Assembly: GCA_008828725.1 (NCBI GenBank)
Contig: MEHQ01000337.1
Coordinates: 643,300-707,299, forward strand
DNA: 64,000 nt
Direction of reading: 5' to 3'
Origin: Saccharina japonica
Lineage: Eukaryota > Sar > Phaeophyceae > Laminariales > Laminariaceae
A program made the position numbers and the translations under genes. Under the pieces are notes generated by a model. That model worked only from the letters and a program-made list of their open reading frames with translations. It ran no database searches and was not told the origin of the DNA. Shown here piece by piece: positions 20,201 through 30,861 of this stretch; position 1 is the first letter of the stretch, and each line of letters opens with the position of its first letter.

Positions 20201-20929
20201 TTACCGGGCGTAGTATATATACCCTTGAAAACAAGTGTGGCATGTCGGCATTGTGTGTTGTGAAGCGCGTCCTGTACGTCAATACATTGCATCCTGTACA
20301 GCTATATTGGCGCTTACGGGTACTACGTACGTAGCTGTGCGTTCGTTGTCCGTCACATGCTCGCTCCGGTATTTAATGGCGGTCCCTATTCGCACACCGA
20401 GTATGTAGAATGATATGCAAGTTGTACTCTGCACACCCTTTGATATGTGCCGTTTTTAGTGAATTTCTGTTTTTTTCTGTGGCCATGGTGGTGGTGGAAA
20501 CCCTCGATCATAGTGGATTCGATCAGGGTGCCAAAATGCCAGGGGTTGTAGCCGTGCTAACCCAAAAGCCAACCCACCCCACCCGAACCCTGACCCTGTA
20601 ACCCGAACTCTATGCCAGTGACCAGTGCCTTGATCAGGATGCCAAGCAGGAACAGGGTGGAGGTGTGCCGAGTACTATTTGCATACTCGGTATGTACTCG
20701 GGGTGCAAAAGTCTAGGTCTCGTCGTATTTGTTGGGTTTCCATCCACTTAAAGTGGTGTTGGCATGTAAGGGGCCCGGGGGCTAACAAAAGTACATGCTG
20801 CGTGCTGCGTGTGGGAAATGTTCTAACAACTAACAACATATAGCTGGTGACGTAGTAGTCACTTTAGTCACGGGTCAGGGCCACGACGTTTACCTGGTAC
20901 CTGGTGCGCCGTTGTGTATTATATCATAT

Positions 20930-21055
20930 GTGTGTGTTCTTCACATAAAACCGTTATTTCTACGTAATGTACGAGCATGTGTACGTACCAGTCGACATCC
21001 AGCATACCCAGCGCCCGCGCCGATTCTTCGCCATCCTTGGAAAACAACCAGGCAC
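20930..21055 (+). repeat. R18 dispersed repeat
   Basis: TGTGTGTTCTTCACATAAAA, CAGTCGACATCCAGCATACC, then CGCGCCGATTCTTCGCC. Matching blocks lie at 32530-32695 and 35330-35475. No product recognised. Confidence 0.6.
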
Positions 21056-21059
21056 TAAA

Positions 21060-22970
21060 AAATAATATTGAAAAACAGGATGAACGAAAAAAAACGACTC
21101 GACTCCCACATCGTACGAGTACGAGTGTATACATTAAAAACTTTCGCCATTTACGAAAATCTAAAATCCCATATACTTGCATGCGTGTTGATATATGCCA
21201 CTGAGTGATACTCAGCTTCATATATATGATATGCAGGGCTCGCGAGCTGCGCGGTAGGTAGTGTTATCTTATCGGGCGTGCGTGTTCTGCAAGCCTCTTG
21301 AAGGATATGGTGCTTTTGCTGTAAAAGGTCGCGGGTTCGCGAGTCCCCTGGGTGGTCAACAAGCGTGTGGCCGTGTTCCGTGACAGAGCATTCTGTTGTC
21401 GTCCTTGTCTTTTGTCGTGTTGTTGTTTGCGATAAAATATTGGAGATATGGATGATGAATCAAATCATCATCAATGTTGAACGACGATTTTAATACGACA
21501 TTTCTGATGATGAACTTTGAAATATCACGTCGAAAACAAAACATCTTCAAAATAGTGTAGAAAAAACCAAATTATTGACGGAGATGGGAGATCAGAGATC
21601 AAGAAATTGTTGAATTGATTGATGTCCAAGACTGCTTTGCTTGCTCTGCTTCGTCTGTTCTCAAGGGGTCCCCATGATCCACCTCGGCGCAAGGCCGTAG
21701 CAGGCCGCACCTGGGGCGCCCGAGGAATCGAAAGCAAGCAAGAAGCTTACAGCCGGCCGCGCGAGGGAAAGAGACCCAACCACACCTTCCGTTTGATCAT
21801 TTGCAAAGCCAGGCATCGGAATGAGCAACTCAAGGAACGGTTTTAGCTTGCCTGTTGTCGGTAAGGGGTCTCCGCTGAGTTGTTGTACCGGAAGTAGAGG
21901 ACGAAAGGTGCTGTACAGCCCCGCCTGCCTTGCCTGCCTTCTCCCCCAGATGATTCAGAAATCTCTTCGGCTTCGAGTGGTGCCTGGTGCCTTTAGCGAA
22001 GGGGTCTTCTTCTTCGGGTGCGAACGAGGAAGCAAGGCCGGCCACCGCTTGACAGAGGGGCACCGCCTTCGCTGCTGCTCCCTTCCTCTCTCTCTCACTC
22101 TCTCTCGATCTGCGTTCTCTCTCTGTTTGCGGGTGGGTAGCTGGTGCGCAGTGCAGCAGTCACGCCTGGACTCTTCCTTCTGAGTACCCACCCGGGCTGC
22201 GGTATTCGTCGTGTGGCGCGTCCAAGCTCTCTAAAAAATAAACATCGGGATGAAATACTAAACCGCCCGTGAAAAACCGCCTCCGCAAGACTTACTAAAC
22301 CCCTCAGGAAGCAGTTGCTGCTGCCAGTTGAAGTCCTCGTAGACAGCCTACCGCCCTGTAAGCCACCTGTGGTCCTGTAACATCTTTGACGGTCACTTCA
22401 AGCCATAGGATGGACGAAAACACACAGAAATCTGCAAAAAGTGTGTTTCCTCAATATCACGATCACCACTCCCGCCCGCGCTGTACCTTTGGAACTTGGA
22501 ACTCCTTGTTGACCCATCTAAAAAAAAAAAAAAAAAATGGCAGAGAGAGGATATTCCTGGCTGGCCGCGTAGAATTTGAGCCGTACACAGCTCGTGTTCC
22601 CCAGACATCCCGCCGTGTGGGCCGCTACCCCGCAAACATCTCCCTCTCTCTCTCTCGCTTCACCGGGGATATTTGCTATGGAACTCTCCCGCGCTCCCAA
22701 TGCATCGAGAGACTCCGTCAAGAAAGAAGGTGGGGATGATTCGCTTTTGACGAATTTTGAATTTTATTGTGTTGTGTGTCGTGAGTCTGTGAACGCGGGC
22801 TCACCTTAGCTACAGTAGTTCACCTGCCACGCTGTTTGGAACTGTAGAGAGCGTTTGCTGTTCACGGTACTCCAACGTCTGTGCGTACATTGCTCTATAT
22901 TTACGAACGTTGTGGTACATGATGACGAGAGCGCTCGTATATATGATATGTATCATACTTCTCGTCGACA
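21060..22970. other. No supported gene
   Basis: Mostly unique-looking DNA with a CT-rich stretch (22085-22125) and a 17-base A-run (22521-22537). Frames of 120, 117 and 78 codons overlap each other on both strands without a recognisable motif. Confidence 0.4.
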
Positions 22971-23051
22971 TATTCACATTGTCCGAAATATTAGGATCGT
23001 TTGTATATTTATACGAATAATATACCGATCCTTACATTTTCGGACATAGTG
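22971..23051. mobile_element. TA-2 MITE, decayed ends
   Basis: The left half is TTGTCCGAAATATTAGGATC and the right half GATCCTTACATTTTCGGACA, TAGTGG. The hairpin is clear; the terminal CCACTC is lost at left. Confidence 0.65.
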
Positions 23052-23429
23052 GCACCCATTTTGACGATTGGGTCTTGGTCTTGGCATGTCCCCAAGTCCT
23101 CTGTCGAGTCTGCTCGTGTACTCGTATCATAGTTGAATGCAATACAAGAGTACGTTATTAATAGTGGTGCTATGTAGCTCATCGCGCGTCTGAGTCCTAC
23201 CTCTGGTCTCTGTTGTTTTACCAGTACTTGAGATCCTGGATAGATGTTTACCTGCTGCTGTTGTTGGTGGTGCTACTCGTACTGCTGCTGCTGCTTCTGC
23301 CTTCGTATATACCATCGCTTGTACATACCAAGCTCGTACCTGATACAGAACGTACAGCAGCAGTGCGACTGCTGCCCTTACCTCTTGTTTTTACCAAAGC
23401 CACGCTACAAGCTGTATGCATGCAGTACA

Positions 23430-24045
23430 GGACGCCTGCCTATCTACAGCAGCAAGACTACGAGTAGGATCGACCCTTCAATGAGAACTAGGACGCTGGC
23501 CCAAGCTAGATTTCTTATCTAAGAAAATGTTTGTTCTATACTAACTTGAAGTAAAGCCGCGCCCGAATTTCTTATTTCACCAGAAACCTCAGGCTGGATT
23601 TCTCGCGTGGCTCTTTCTTACGAGAAGGCTGGCAAAAAGCCTACGTATGAATAAGAAAACCACGTAGCACTTATAAGAAGGCCATACTGAAACAAAAAAA
23701 TTACAGTAAAATAAGAAACTCAGTTGTCATTTTATATTGAATATGGTGTACAACAGACACATTCTCAAATAAGAAATCCGCCCTGAACCAGGTTTCCTGC
23801 TCTACGAGTATACTACAGCAGTATTAGTAGTAGGTACTCGAAGGGCGCGTATTAATACTGATACTGAAGAACACAAGCACTGAGAGAGACAGGCTGAGAT
23901 TTGCAGGAAACGTAAGAAACTCGGCAGTCATTATACTGAAGTTAGTGAAGAACCCACAAATTCTCAAATAAGAAATCCAGCCTGGACGAAGCTTTCCTGT
24001 TCTTGCAACAGACGTATTAATAGTAGGTGTACTCTGTCCTGTACT
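23430..24045. repeat. Composite AATAAGAAA-family foldback remnants
   Basis: AGTACAGGACGCCTGCC at left and GTACTCTGTCCTGTACTG at right resemble the ends of the 11.46-kb foldback. Between them, blocks such as CTCAAATAAGAAATCCAGCC and AAGAAACTCAGTTGTCATTTT recur in direct and inverted order. I read it as two or three nested or recombined foldback copies. Confidence 0.5.
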
Positions 24046-24222
24046 GATGAGGGCTACTTGTACGTATTACGAGTTACCTGGCGGCAAGTAGCCGACTATG
24101 TACGTGTTTGTTTTCAACTTGGCTACAGTTATTTGGTTTGCTGTCTTGGGTGCGCGCTGTATTTCGCGGAGTTGCCTCTGGCTGACTCGTTTGTGGCTCG
24201 ACATGTGTATTTTACTGAATAC

Positions 24223-24613
24223 TATTACGAGAGACCATAGTAAATAGGGCCTACGGTACAGTACGCGACATATGTTAAAAAAAAATCTGGTAACTTAACT
24301 CTTTTAGAACTGCAGTCCCTTTTTGGGGACAAACCACTCTAATTCTAAGTAATTTGTCCCCAAAACGGGACTCCAGTCCTAGAAGGGTTAAGAATTTGAG
24401 ACTGAGATTTTGGGGGGGAAATAAGAATGCGACCTCTTTGTACTGAAAATAGTGTGGAACACACCCAATCTTACCCAAGCATTCCAGTCTGCCCAAAAAT
24501 AAGAGATTCTCAACATCTGTCGCGTATTGTTTACACAAAACCCTCGTCTATATTTCACTATTTTTACTACTAATAGCAAAAATTGGTCCTTGTTACTATG
24601 TCCCCCCGTAATA
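24223..24613. mobile_element. TA-1 MITE split by PB-1 and other sequence
   Basis: The left half is TATTACGAGAGACCATAGTA, AATAGGGCCTACGG. The right half at about 24533-24613 is TTACACAAAACCCTCGTCTA, ATTTTTACTACTAATAGC, TGTCCCCCCGTAA, TA. The insert contains a PB-1 copy and about 140 bp of unidentified DNA. Confidence 0.7.
24295..24391. mobile_element. PB-1-related palindromic MITE
   Basis: TTAA occurs at both ends (24295-24298, 24388-24391). The left end CTCTTTTAGAACTGCAGTCC and right end GGACTCCAGTCCTAGAAGGG are inverted repeats around two opposed GGGGACAAA/TTTGTCCCC blocks. It is more symmetrical than other PB-1 copies. Confidence 0.7.
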
Positions 24614-24629
24614 TCGTGTGAAGGATGCG

Positions 24630-25004
24630 CGTTATCGCACAGGGGTGCGATCGCTCGATTTGTCGACAGCGGTAATGGAGAATCCTATTTTCGGACGGCC
24701 CTCGACCAGATATTACCGAAAGCACGAGGAAAATAGACGAATGTAACATGGAGAAGTTTGGTACACTGGAATAGTAGTGAGAGAACGATTGCTATCGTAA
24801 GAGATACATGGTGGCCACAGGCAGCGAAACAGGAAGGATTGTGCGGTACCGCTCTGTCCCGAAATATAAGAACTGTTCGGATGATATATTACTGTTCGAA
24901 TGGTGATTATATTTGCGGACATAGTGGTATTAGCCGAGCACCCTTACCGTTCGGTGCCGAGAAATCGAGCCCTGAAAAATGATCGCACCTCTGTGCGATA
25001 ACTC
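24630..25004 (+). mobile_element. Short inverted-end element with RTC C-terminal fragment (E1)
   Basis: The ends GCGTTATCGCACAGGGGTGC, GATCGCTCGATTT and AAATCGAGCCCTGAAAAATG, ATCGCACCTCTGTGCGATAA form a terminal inverted repeat. Inside, 24728-24840 matches the last part of the RTC reverse transcriptase (WWPQAAKQEG region, compare 29770-29880). A TA-2-type insertion follows at 24846-24930. The same ends border the full-length RTC at 26.77 and 30.17 kb, so this looks like an internally deleted relative. The coding fragment has stops. Confidence 0.65.
24846..24930. mobile_element. TA-2 MITE inside E1
   Basis: TACCGCTCTGTCCCGAAATA at left and TTTGCGGACATAGTGGTA at right; the arms share AAGAACTGTTCGGAT/GAATGGTGATTA-type sequence. 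Confidence 0.7.
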
Positions 25005-25114
25005 ACATACTTACGGTGCAGTACTACGCTACATACAGCAGTCTGTTTAATACCGGTACACGTGTACACGTCAATCGTCATTGCAGAGTTTATCACCAGC
25101 TTCGTATATTACAT

Positions 25115-25256
25115 TAATAAAAAAAAAAAAACAGCTACCAGTATATATACGTATGAGATGGAGGATTTCATCGAAACTCGTTTTTTATCGTCGATACTCA
25201 TCTTTGCAAGCTGTGTGTGATACTTCCATCGCTCGCGCGTACTACGAGTAGGTGTC
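25115..25256 (+). repeat. R14 dispersed repeat with insertion
   Basis: A-run, CAGCTACC..., GAGATGGAGGATTTCATCGA, then CATCTTTGCAAGCTGTGTGT, GATACTTCCATCGCTCGCGC. Extra bases around ACCAGTATATATACGTATGA interrupt the usual CAGCTGTGAGATCG. Confidence 0.6.
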
Positions 25257-25991
25257 ATGGTATTCATGGTATTCATGGCATCCCCGTTTCCCCTCTATTG
25301 TTGAGGTGGCGTGTTTCTGATGAAACACGCAGAGCAAATAATGCCTTTGCTCGCCCGCGTTGCCAGAAATATCTCAGCACGGAACCAGCGCGGTAATTTA
25401 ACAATACATCAAACATCAATCTTGTGAGTGACTGGAGGCCTTCTCGTCTCAACCTGCTCCGGTAGTAGGGCTAGCCCCGTACCGCATACTTGTCCTAGGG
25501 TAGCAATACCGTATCACATGGCGTCGTCGGCAGGAGTCCTCACGCGGGATGCACTTTCCGTGTACGCATGAGGTACACTATTTCTCCTGGTATCAAGTAC
25601 CAAGGTATGTACCAAGGTATGTACCAGTTTTTTAGTTCTTCAGAGGGAAAACGGGTCGAAACGACAGACGATCACAACTACGATTACGTACACCATCGGC
25701 GAGGCGAAGTAACACCCGAGGACGCTGATCTTGTGGTAGATTGGTAGATGTATCGGAACTCCAGTGCCAGGAGCTGCGGGACACGCACGCACGTGCACAA
25801 CATGGGGATACTCCTACCGCCACCCGCTCTCTCTACGTAGTAATAACCCTGTTGAGACCCCTCGATACCGATACCCCCCTGCTACCGCACACCAGTGGAA
25901 GCATGGTTCTCAGTTCTTAAGGGACTTGAGACTAGACCCTAGCCGTTAAGGCTTGCCATAATGGTTTCCCTTAACGCCCTTTTCTAAAAAG

Positions 25992-26076
25992 GGCCATTCA
26001 GAACTGAAAAAAGTTATCGCACACTAATTCCAAGTAGTTTGTCCCCAAATGCGTGGGACCAGTTCATAAGGGGTTA
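25992..26076 (-). mobile_element. PB-1 MITE, inverted
   Basis: On the plus strand CCATTCAGAACTGAAAAAAG, TCCAAGTAGTTTGTCCCCAA, GGGACCAGTTCATAAGGGG, TTAA. Ends and core match PB-1 in reverse orientation. Confidence 0.75.
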
Positions 26077-26079
26077 AGA

Positions 26080-26760
26080 GCTGTTTCGAGCCTTGCCAGC
26101 CTTACTGGGGTAAGGCTCGTTGCCTCACGATGCAAACTGCCTTTTAGGGGCGTTTTTTTAGATCATCGGGTATAACAAATAACCCCATTGGACTGGAACT
26201 CCCGAAGATAGGGGACAGGGCAGGGGTGCAGAGTTTTGTTTTCCCGATACCACACACTACCAACGTTTTGTTTGACGAACGAAATATAGGGGGGTGGGGG
26301 TCAGCTTTATCGTTTTGGGGCCTTTAGGCAGGTAGGGGGGTACCCGACCATATTAAATCCTATATAAACCACCTAGGGGCTACGAGGCCATTCCAACTCC
26401 TACCAGGCACGTATATCTACAAAAACTCTCGCCGCAGGCAAAAAAGCGAGCCTCTAAAGGCTAGGGCCTACTCCATACCCCTGCTACCGCAGACCCCTGC
26501 TACCGCAGACCCCTTCCACCGCACTGTATAGGCATGGTTATCCATATATACTGGAAACCCTCTTGTGTAACCCCGGAAGGGGATGATAGTGTTCCATCCC
26601 CTGTAGTAATGCCCCTCAATATTTTTCGGTTGCCGTTCGCGGGTGGTGGGTTTCGCACGTTTTTGGCAAAATCCGTGCGATCGGGTGCTGTTTCGCATAT
26701 TTTGTTTTTGCCGTACGACACATTCCTGGTCCCTGGTTAATAGTTGACGTGCCGTACAAG
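26080..26760. other. No supported gene
   Basis: Two overlapping minus-strand frames and a plus frame lie near 26470-26740, with tandem ACCCCTGCTACCGCAG at 26478-26512. No domain or repeat family recognised. Confidence 0.35.
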
Positions 26761-26954
26761 AGCGCTGAGCTCACATACTTATAGGGGGTGCGATCATTTT
26801 TTTTATTTTCAGGGCTCGATTTTTTTCTAGACCGGGAAGGTTAAGGTTGCCCAAAATACCGAACAAGTTGTTTTCGGAAAACGACCTGGTCTCGAGAGAG
26901 TCTTTCCGAAAAATCGGCCGAACGATGCGTATAGGGATAGGGGTGGCAGTTAGT

Positions 26955-27185
26955 GGGAAGGGGGGGGGGGGGGGTGTACTCATGTCGTGCACGGCCGTAG
27001 TCACTATGACCATAGACCCTCGCATCCCTACAATGCCGGGACGGAGACGTTGGGTTTTCACCAACAGGAGACATTGCTTGCACCAAGCGCGGGGGGTTGT
27101 GGTACTCATGTTGTTGCTTGCCATTACGTCATTTGACCATATGACCACGCATCCCTTTCGAGAACAGAGTAGTGGAAGGATGGAG
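26955..27185 (-). mobile_element. Two RTC 3' tails in left arm
   Basis: On the minus strand the first tail ends GTGCACGACATGAGTACACC and poly-C (26957-26976). The second ends GCAACAACATGAGTACCAC followed by CCCCCC (27078-27096). The first is of the APSRHCRDARVYGH-like subfamily, the second matches the 30.0-kb reverse-transcriptase terminus (GGTCATATGGTCAAATGACG). The outer copy appears to have inserted into the homopolymer of the inner one. Confidence 0.65.
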
Positions 27186-27605
27186 GGAATTCAATGGGCC
27201 GGTAACGGACGGCGGACACGTGGGACGGGTCGGGAACGAGTGGGCGGGTGGTTTTGGAGGGACCACAGGGTTATGATGTGGGGGGAATACGATAGGGTGG
27301 GTGGGAGAATCGAAGTGGATGAAGAGTGATCCCCCCATCACAGAATGGGCATCGATCAGGGCGGACAACACACGTGACGGACGTTGTTGTCCGCCCTGGT
27401 CGGATGCTTCATACTGTGATGGGAAGTGATACTTATTCTTGCCACTTCGGATTCTCCACACCCGCGCGTCGCGTTAGGCTTCTCCCCCAGTATTACCCTG
27501 TGTCCTTCCAAACCACCCACGCACCGTTTCCTGGTCCGTCCCGCTGTTTCGCCCTCGTTCCGGCCCTTGATTCCTCCCCCCCTTCTCCACTACGAAGCAG
27601 TGAGA
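27180..27605. repeat. Large imperfect inverted repeat 5' of the RT frame
   Basis: The left arm (27180-27385) contains GGACCACAGGGTTATGATGT, GGGCATCGATCAGGGCGGAC. The right arm (27386-27605) mirrors it (GTCCGCCCTGGTCGGATGC, CAGTATTACCCTGTGTCCTT, CGTTTCCTGGTCCGTCCCGC). The centre is near CACACGTGACGGACG. It lies directly upstream of the recognisable reverse-transcriptase sequence; the first 90 or so codons of the open frame are this repeat, not RT. Confidence 0.75.
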
Positions 27606-30033
27606 GGTCAGATCGGTACGGGGATAGGCTACATCAAGAGCAGCAGAACGGTAAAATGGTTAGGAGTTCGAAGGGGAAAAGGGAAGTACTGGTAGAGCAT
27701 TACCGTAAGCTAGGAACGCCCACAACCAACGAAACGTTCGAAGAATTCGAGAAGGATATCAACGCGTGGGTAGAGGCGAACGTAGATGCATCAGAAAGGG
27801 AAGACAGTGGCTCAGAAGGGTTACAGGGAGAGTTCACAAAAGAAGAAGTAAAGAAGTGTGTAGCTAAACTTAAGAATAGAAAGGCAGCAGGGGCAGACCA
27901 AATAGTTAATGAATTTATGAAGTACGGGGGAGAAGGAATGCTTACCATGATGGTTAAGCTGTATAACTGGATATGGAAAAACGAGTACGCACCTAAGAGA
28001 TGGAGAGAAGGAGTAGTAGTAAACTTGTTTAAGAAAGGAGACAAGGCTGACCCGGGTAACTATAGGGGGATAACGCTACTGAGCACTGTAGGTAAAACGT
28101 TCTGTAAGATTTTGAACGATAGAATGGGAACAATGATGGAGAAGGAAGAAAAAATTAGCGAAGGGCAAGCAGGATTTAGGCCAAACCGTAGCTGCGTCGA
28201 CCATGTGTACACATTAGGTAAGATAATCCAAGGCAGGAAAGACGCGGGGCTAACAACGTACTGTTTCTTTTTAGATGTACAGAAAGCCATACGATACAGT
28301 ATGGAGAAATGGGCTGTGGAAAAAGTTGTGGGAAATAGGGATAAGAGGAAAGATGTGGAGAATGATGAAGAAGATGACGGAATGTGCGAGAAGTGCTGTG
28401 ATGTTGGACGGAGAAATATCGAAGTACGTTGATATTCTACAAGGAGTTGCACAGGGATGTACGCTATCACCTAACCTATTCAAGGTATATATTAATGACA
28501 TGATAGTAGCAGTAGAAGCAGCATCGCAGGGGGTCACGGTGGGGGAAGATACTGTGTCGGGTTGATGTTTGCGATGATTTCGTCTGCATATCAGAAAACG
28601 CCGAATGGACTGCAGAAACAAATAGAGAAGGCATAGAGTACACCAGGAAGTGGAGAGTGACGGCGAACGTAAAAAGTGCGCATGTAGTTGTATGTAACGA
28701 AGATAAGGAGAGTCCGGTACCTTGTAGAGTGGAAGTGGGGAGAAGATGAATTACCGATCGTAGACCAGTATACGTACCTTGGCGTAGAAGATCTCAAAAG
28801 TATTGCTCTTGGAGATGCACACATATAAATAAAAAATAGGCAAGGGTAAGGCACACGTAGGCAAGATGGAAGAACAGTCCTAACAGACTCGCACCTTGAC
28901 ACTAGAATTTAGAGATGTATACTGATGAATGTGATTGTACAAGCTAAAAGCAGAGTTGGGGGACGAAGCCTACATGGAACCCGCGAGTGTAGATACCGTG
29001 TTCCAGTCCTCACTGGCAAACTAGTAGAATAGAGACCAAAGGTACTACACCATACTAGGACGAAGGAAAAATGCTCCAGGTAGAGCGATCATCAGAACAA
29101 TCGACAAGTGTACTATTAGCAGCGTCCACAGATGACAGCAGCTAAAAAAGTACTAGGATGCTCAAGTACGACAGTAATACAGTATGAGAGCAGAACTAGG
29201 AATGTACCCACTTAAGACTAATAGAGACGTGCGTAAGTTGAAATGGCAATATAAAGTAAAGAACATGCCAAATAAGAGGTTGCCAGCCATAGCTGATAAA
29301 GCTGTATGGGAGAAAGTAACCAAAGGGCGAGCTGGAATAAGGTGGGATAGCGTAGTCGAGAAAGTATGGAAGGATATAGGAAACCAAAAAGAGATGCTGG
29401 CCATAGAGAAATTTAGCGGATACAAGACAGAAGTAAAAGAAAGGATAGAAAGAAGGGAAAGGCTAGCGCTAAGAAAGAAGATAGAAGGGAAGAACAAGAC
29501 ATCTATTTAGAGATATACGGGGGGTTGAGAGAGAAGGAATAGGAATGAAAAGGTATCTGCACGGCCCAATGGACTTCGCGAAAAAGCTGAAACTGCGATT
29601 TCGTGTAGGGGACCTGGACCTGCCAGAAAGAAGGAGGTATACCAGTAGCCGGGAGGAGGAGGAAGTAGATGCACAGATGTGCCCATGTGGCAAAGCCATA
29701 GAGAGTAGAATTCACATAGTGGGAGAATGTGAAAGGTACAAGGAGGAAAGGGATGTGTAGAAGGAGATGAAAAATAGACGAGTGTGACTGGTAGAGAGTT
29801 TTGGTACACTAAATAGTAGCGAGAAAACGATCGCTATCTTAGGAGATAGATGGTGGCCACAGGCGGCGAAACAGGAAGGGGATAAGATTAGCAAAAAGTT
29901 TCTTTGTAATATATGGAAACAACGTAATGAGCGCCCAAGTGTTGGAGGTGTCTCTATTAGGAGTAGGAACGGTGCTCCGTCTCGAAAGGGATGCGTGGTC
30001 AATGGTCAAATGACTAAGGCAAGCAACAAATGA
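27606..30033 (+). pseudogene. LINE-type reverse transcriptase, frameshifted (RTC)
   Basis: A non-LTR retrotransposon polymerase would copy its RNA at a nicked target. Order along the sequence: an N-terminal segment with no endonuclease domain seen; RT fingers with NYRGITLLSTVGK (28057-28095) and GQAGFRPNRSCVDH (28165-28206); motif A FFLDVQKA (28264-28288) with its catalytic Asp; then a one-base insertion near 28289 shifts the frame to DTVWRNGLWKKLWEIG. The motif-B region QGVAQGCTLSPNLF follows (28440-28481). One-base losses near 28563 and 28574 break the FADD motif C. About 600 bp of decayed sequence leads to AELGMYPLKTNRDVRKL (29187), a CPCG...HIVGEC zinc knuckle (29680-29730) and an intact last 81 codons (29791-30033) ending at TGA, 5 bases before a poly-C run. 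Not functional as it stands. Family assignment to LINEs is firm; the clade is not determined. Confidence 0.85.
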
Positions 30034-30054
30034 GTACGCCCCCCCCCCCCCCCC
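30034..30054 (+). other. Poly-C run at RTC 3' end
   Basis: GTACG followed by 16 C residues directly after the stop codon. The same GAGTAC(A/G)C-run junction marks every RTC tail in the window, in place of the usual poly-A. Confidence 0.8.
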
Positions 30055-30204
30055 TTCCCACTACTGCCACCCCTATCCCTCTATGTATCGTGATGTTCGA
30101 CTTTTATTTGTATATCACCCTTACCCTTGGCGAGAAAGTCGAGCGCTGAACAACGACCGCACCTCGGTTCGAACTCAACGCCCTTTGAGGTACTTCGCCA
30201 CCCA

Positions 30205-30306
30205 TTACGGGGGGCCATAGTAAATAGGACCATTGTTAGTAAAAATCGGGAAATATACAGGTTTTTGTGTGTGCCGTCAGGTCCTGTTCACTATGGTCCC
30301 CCGTAA
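30205..30306. mobile_element. TA-1 MITE (first of three in a row)
   Basis: TTACGGGGGGCCATAGTAAA at left, ATACAGGTTTTTGTGTGTGC in the middle, TTCACTATGGTCCCCCGTAA at right, then TA. Confidence 0.85.
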
Positions 30307-30308
30307 TA

Positions 30309-30414
30309 TTACGGGGGACCAGGGACCATAGGACCAAACATCGTTGGTAAAAATAGGGAATTATATAGGTTTTTGTATGTGCCGTAGGTCCTCTTTCACT
30401 ATGGTCCCCGGTAA
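30309..30414. mobile_element. TA-1 MITE (second of three)
   Basis: It shares its left TA with the first copy. TTACGGGGGACCAGGGACCA at left is a slightly rearranged end; the right end is TTTCACTATGGTCCCCGGTA. Confidence 0.8.
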
Positions 30415-30416
30415 AA

Positions 30417-30545
30417 TTACGGGGAACCATGGTAAATGGGACCAAATATTGTGAGCAAAAATGAGGAGTGTACCTGGTATATAGGTTTTTGTCTGCACCG
30501 TACCTGGTAGGTCCTACCTGGTATTTACTATGGTCCTCCGTAATA
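30417..30545. mobile_element. TA-1 MITE carrying three TACCTGGTA scars
   Basis: The ends TTACGGGGAACCATGGTAAA and TTTACTATGGTCCTCCGTAA are followed by TA. TACCTGGTA occurs at 30471-30479, 30501-30509 and 30515-30523, each exactly where other copies have a plain TA (AAATATATAGG, CCGTAGGTCC, GTCCTATTTAC). Removing CCTGGTA three times restores the family length. Confidence 0.9.
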
Positions 30546-30774
30546 CAGTAGTAGTAATTCGGAGGAACATATATATATATATATCCGGGTATGACTTTAC
30601 TATACCCTTCGAAATTGTCGGAGTCACCAAGGATGTCTAGGGGATTTTCAAGAAGCATTTTGGAGGATTTTGGTGACTTGTTCAATTCTATCGCTTGATA
30701 TGTTGCGTTCTCCTCATATATACGAGATGTGCACCCTTTTGAGGCCGAATGAAAGCCCGTTTTTACGCGCGATT

Positions 30775-30860
30775 GAGGTATTATATCACACACACAGCTT
30801 GCAAAAATATGATTTTCGACAACATCCTCGATCTCACAGCTGTTGTTTTTCTTTTTTTAC
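30775..30860 (-). repeat. R14 dispersed repeat
   Basis: On the plus strand CACACACAGCTTGCAAAAAT, GACAACATCCTCGATCTCAC, AGCTGTTGTTTTTC. It abuts a SINE-1 tail. Confidence 0.65.
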
Positions 30861-30861
30861 A

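Larger units (their letters stand above)
26764..30180 (+). mobile_element. RTC element bounded by inverted repeats (E2)
   Basis: The left boundary has GGGGGTGCGATCATTTT and CAGGGCTCGATTT (26783-26824). The right boundary has the complement (AAAGTCGAGCGCTGAACAAC, GACCGCACCTC, 30136-30172). The arms continue inward: GGGATAGGGGTGGCAG..GTGGGAA plus a G-run at 26932-26970 mirrors a C-run plus TTCCCACTACTGCCACCCCT at 30039-30080. GTACTCATGTTGTTGCTTGC at 27095 mirrors the end of the reverse-transcriptase frame at 30015-30037. The left arm is interrupted by another RTC tail. Only a decayed reverse transcriptase lies inside; no transposase or integrase is visible. Confidence 0.6.

Noticed and set aside
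21300-21360. Possible tRNA gene (GGTCGCGGGTTCGCGAGTCC)
   Set aside because: A B-box-like stretch is present, but I could not build an acceptor stem or A box around it.
22521-22537. Poly-A run as a processed-transcript tail
   Set aside because: No upstream similarity to a gene or retroelement and no target duplication could be identified.
27326-27605. N-terminal domain of the reverse transcriptase (first 90 codons of the open frame)
   Set aside because: This part is one arm of an inverted repeat and shows no endonuclease or RNA-binding motif.
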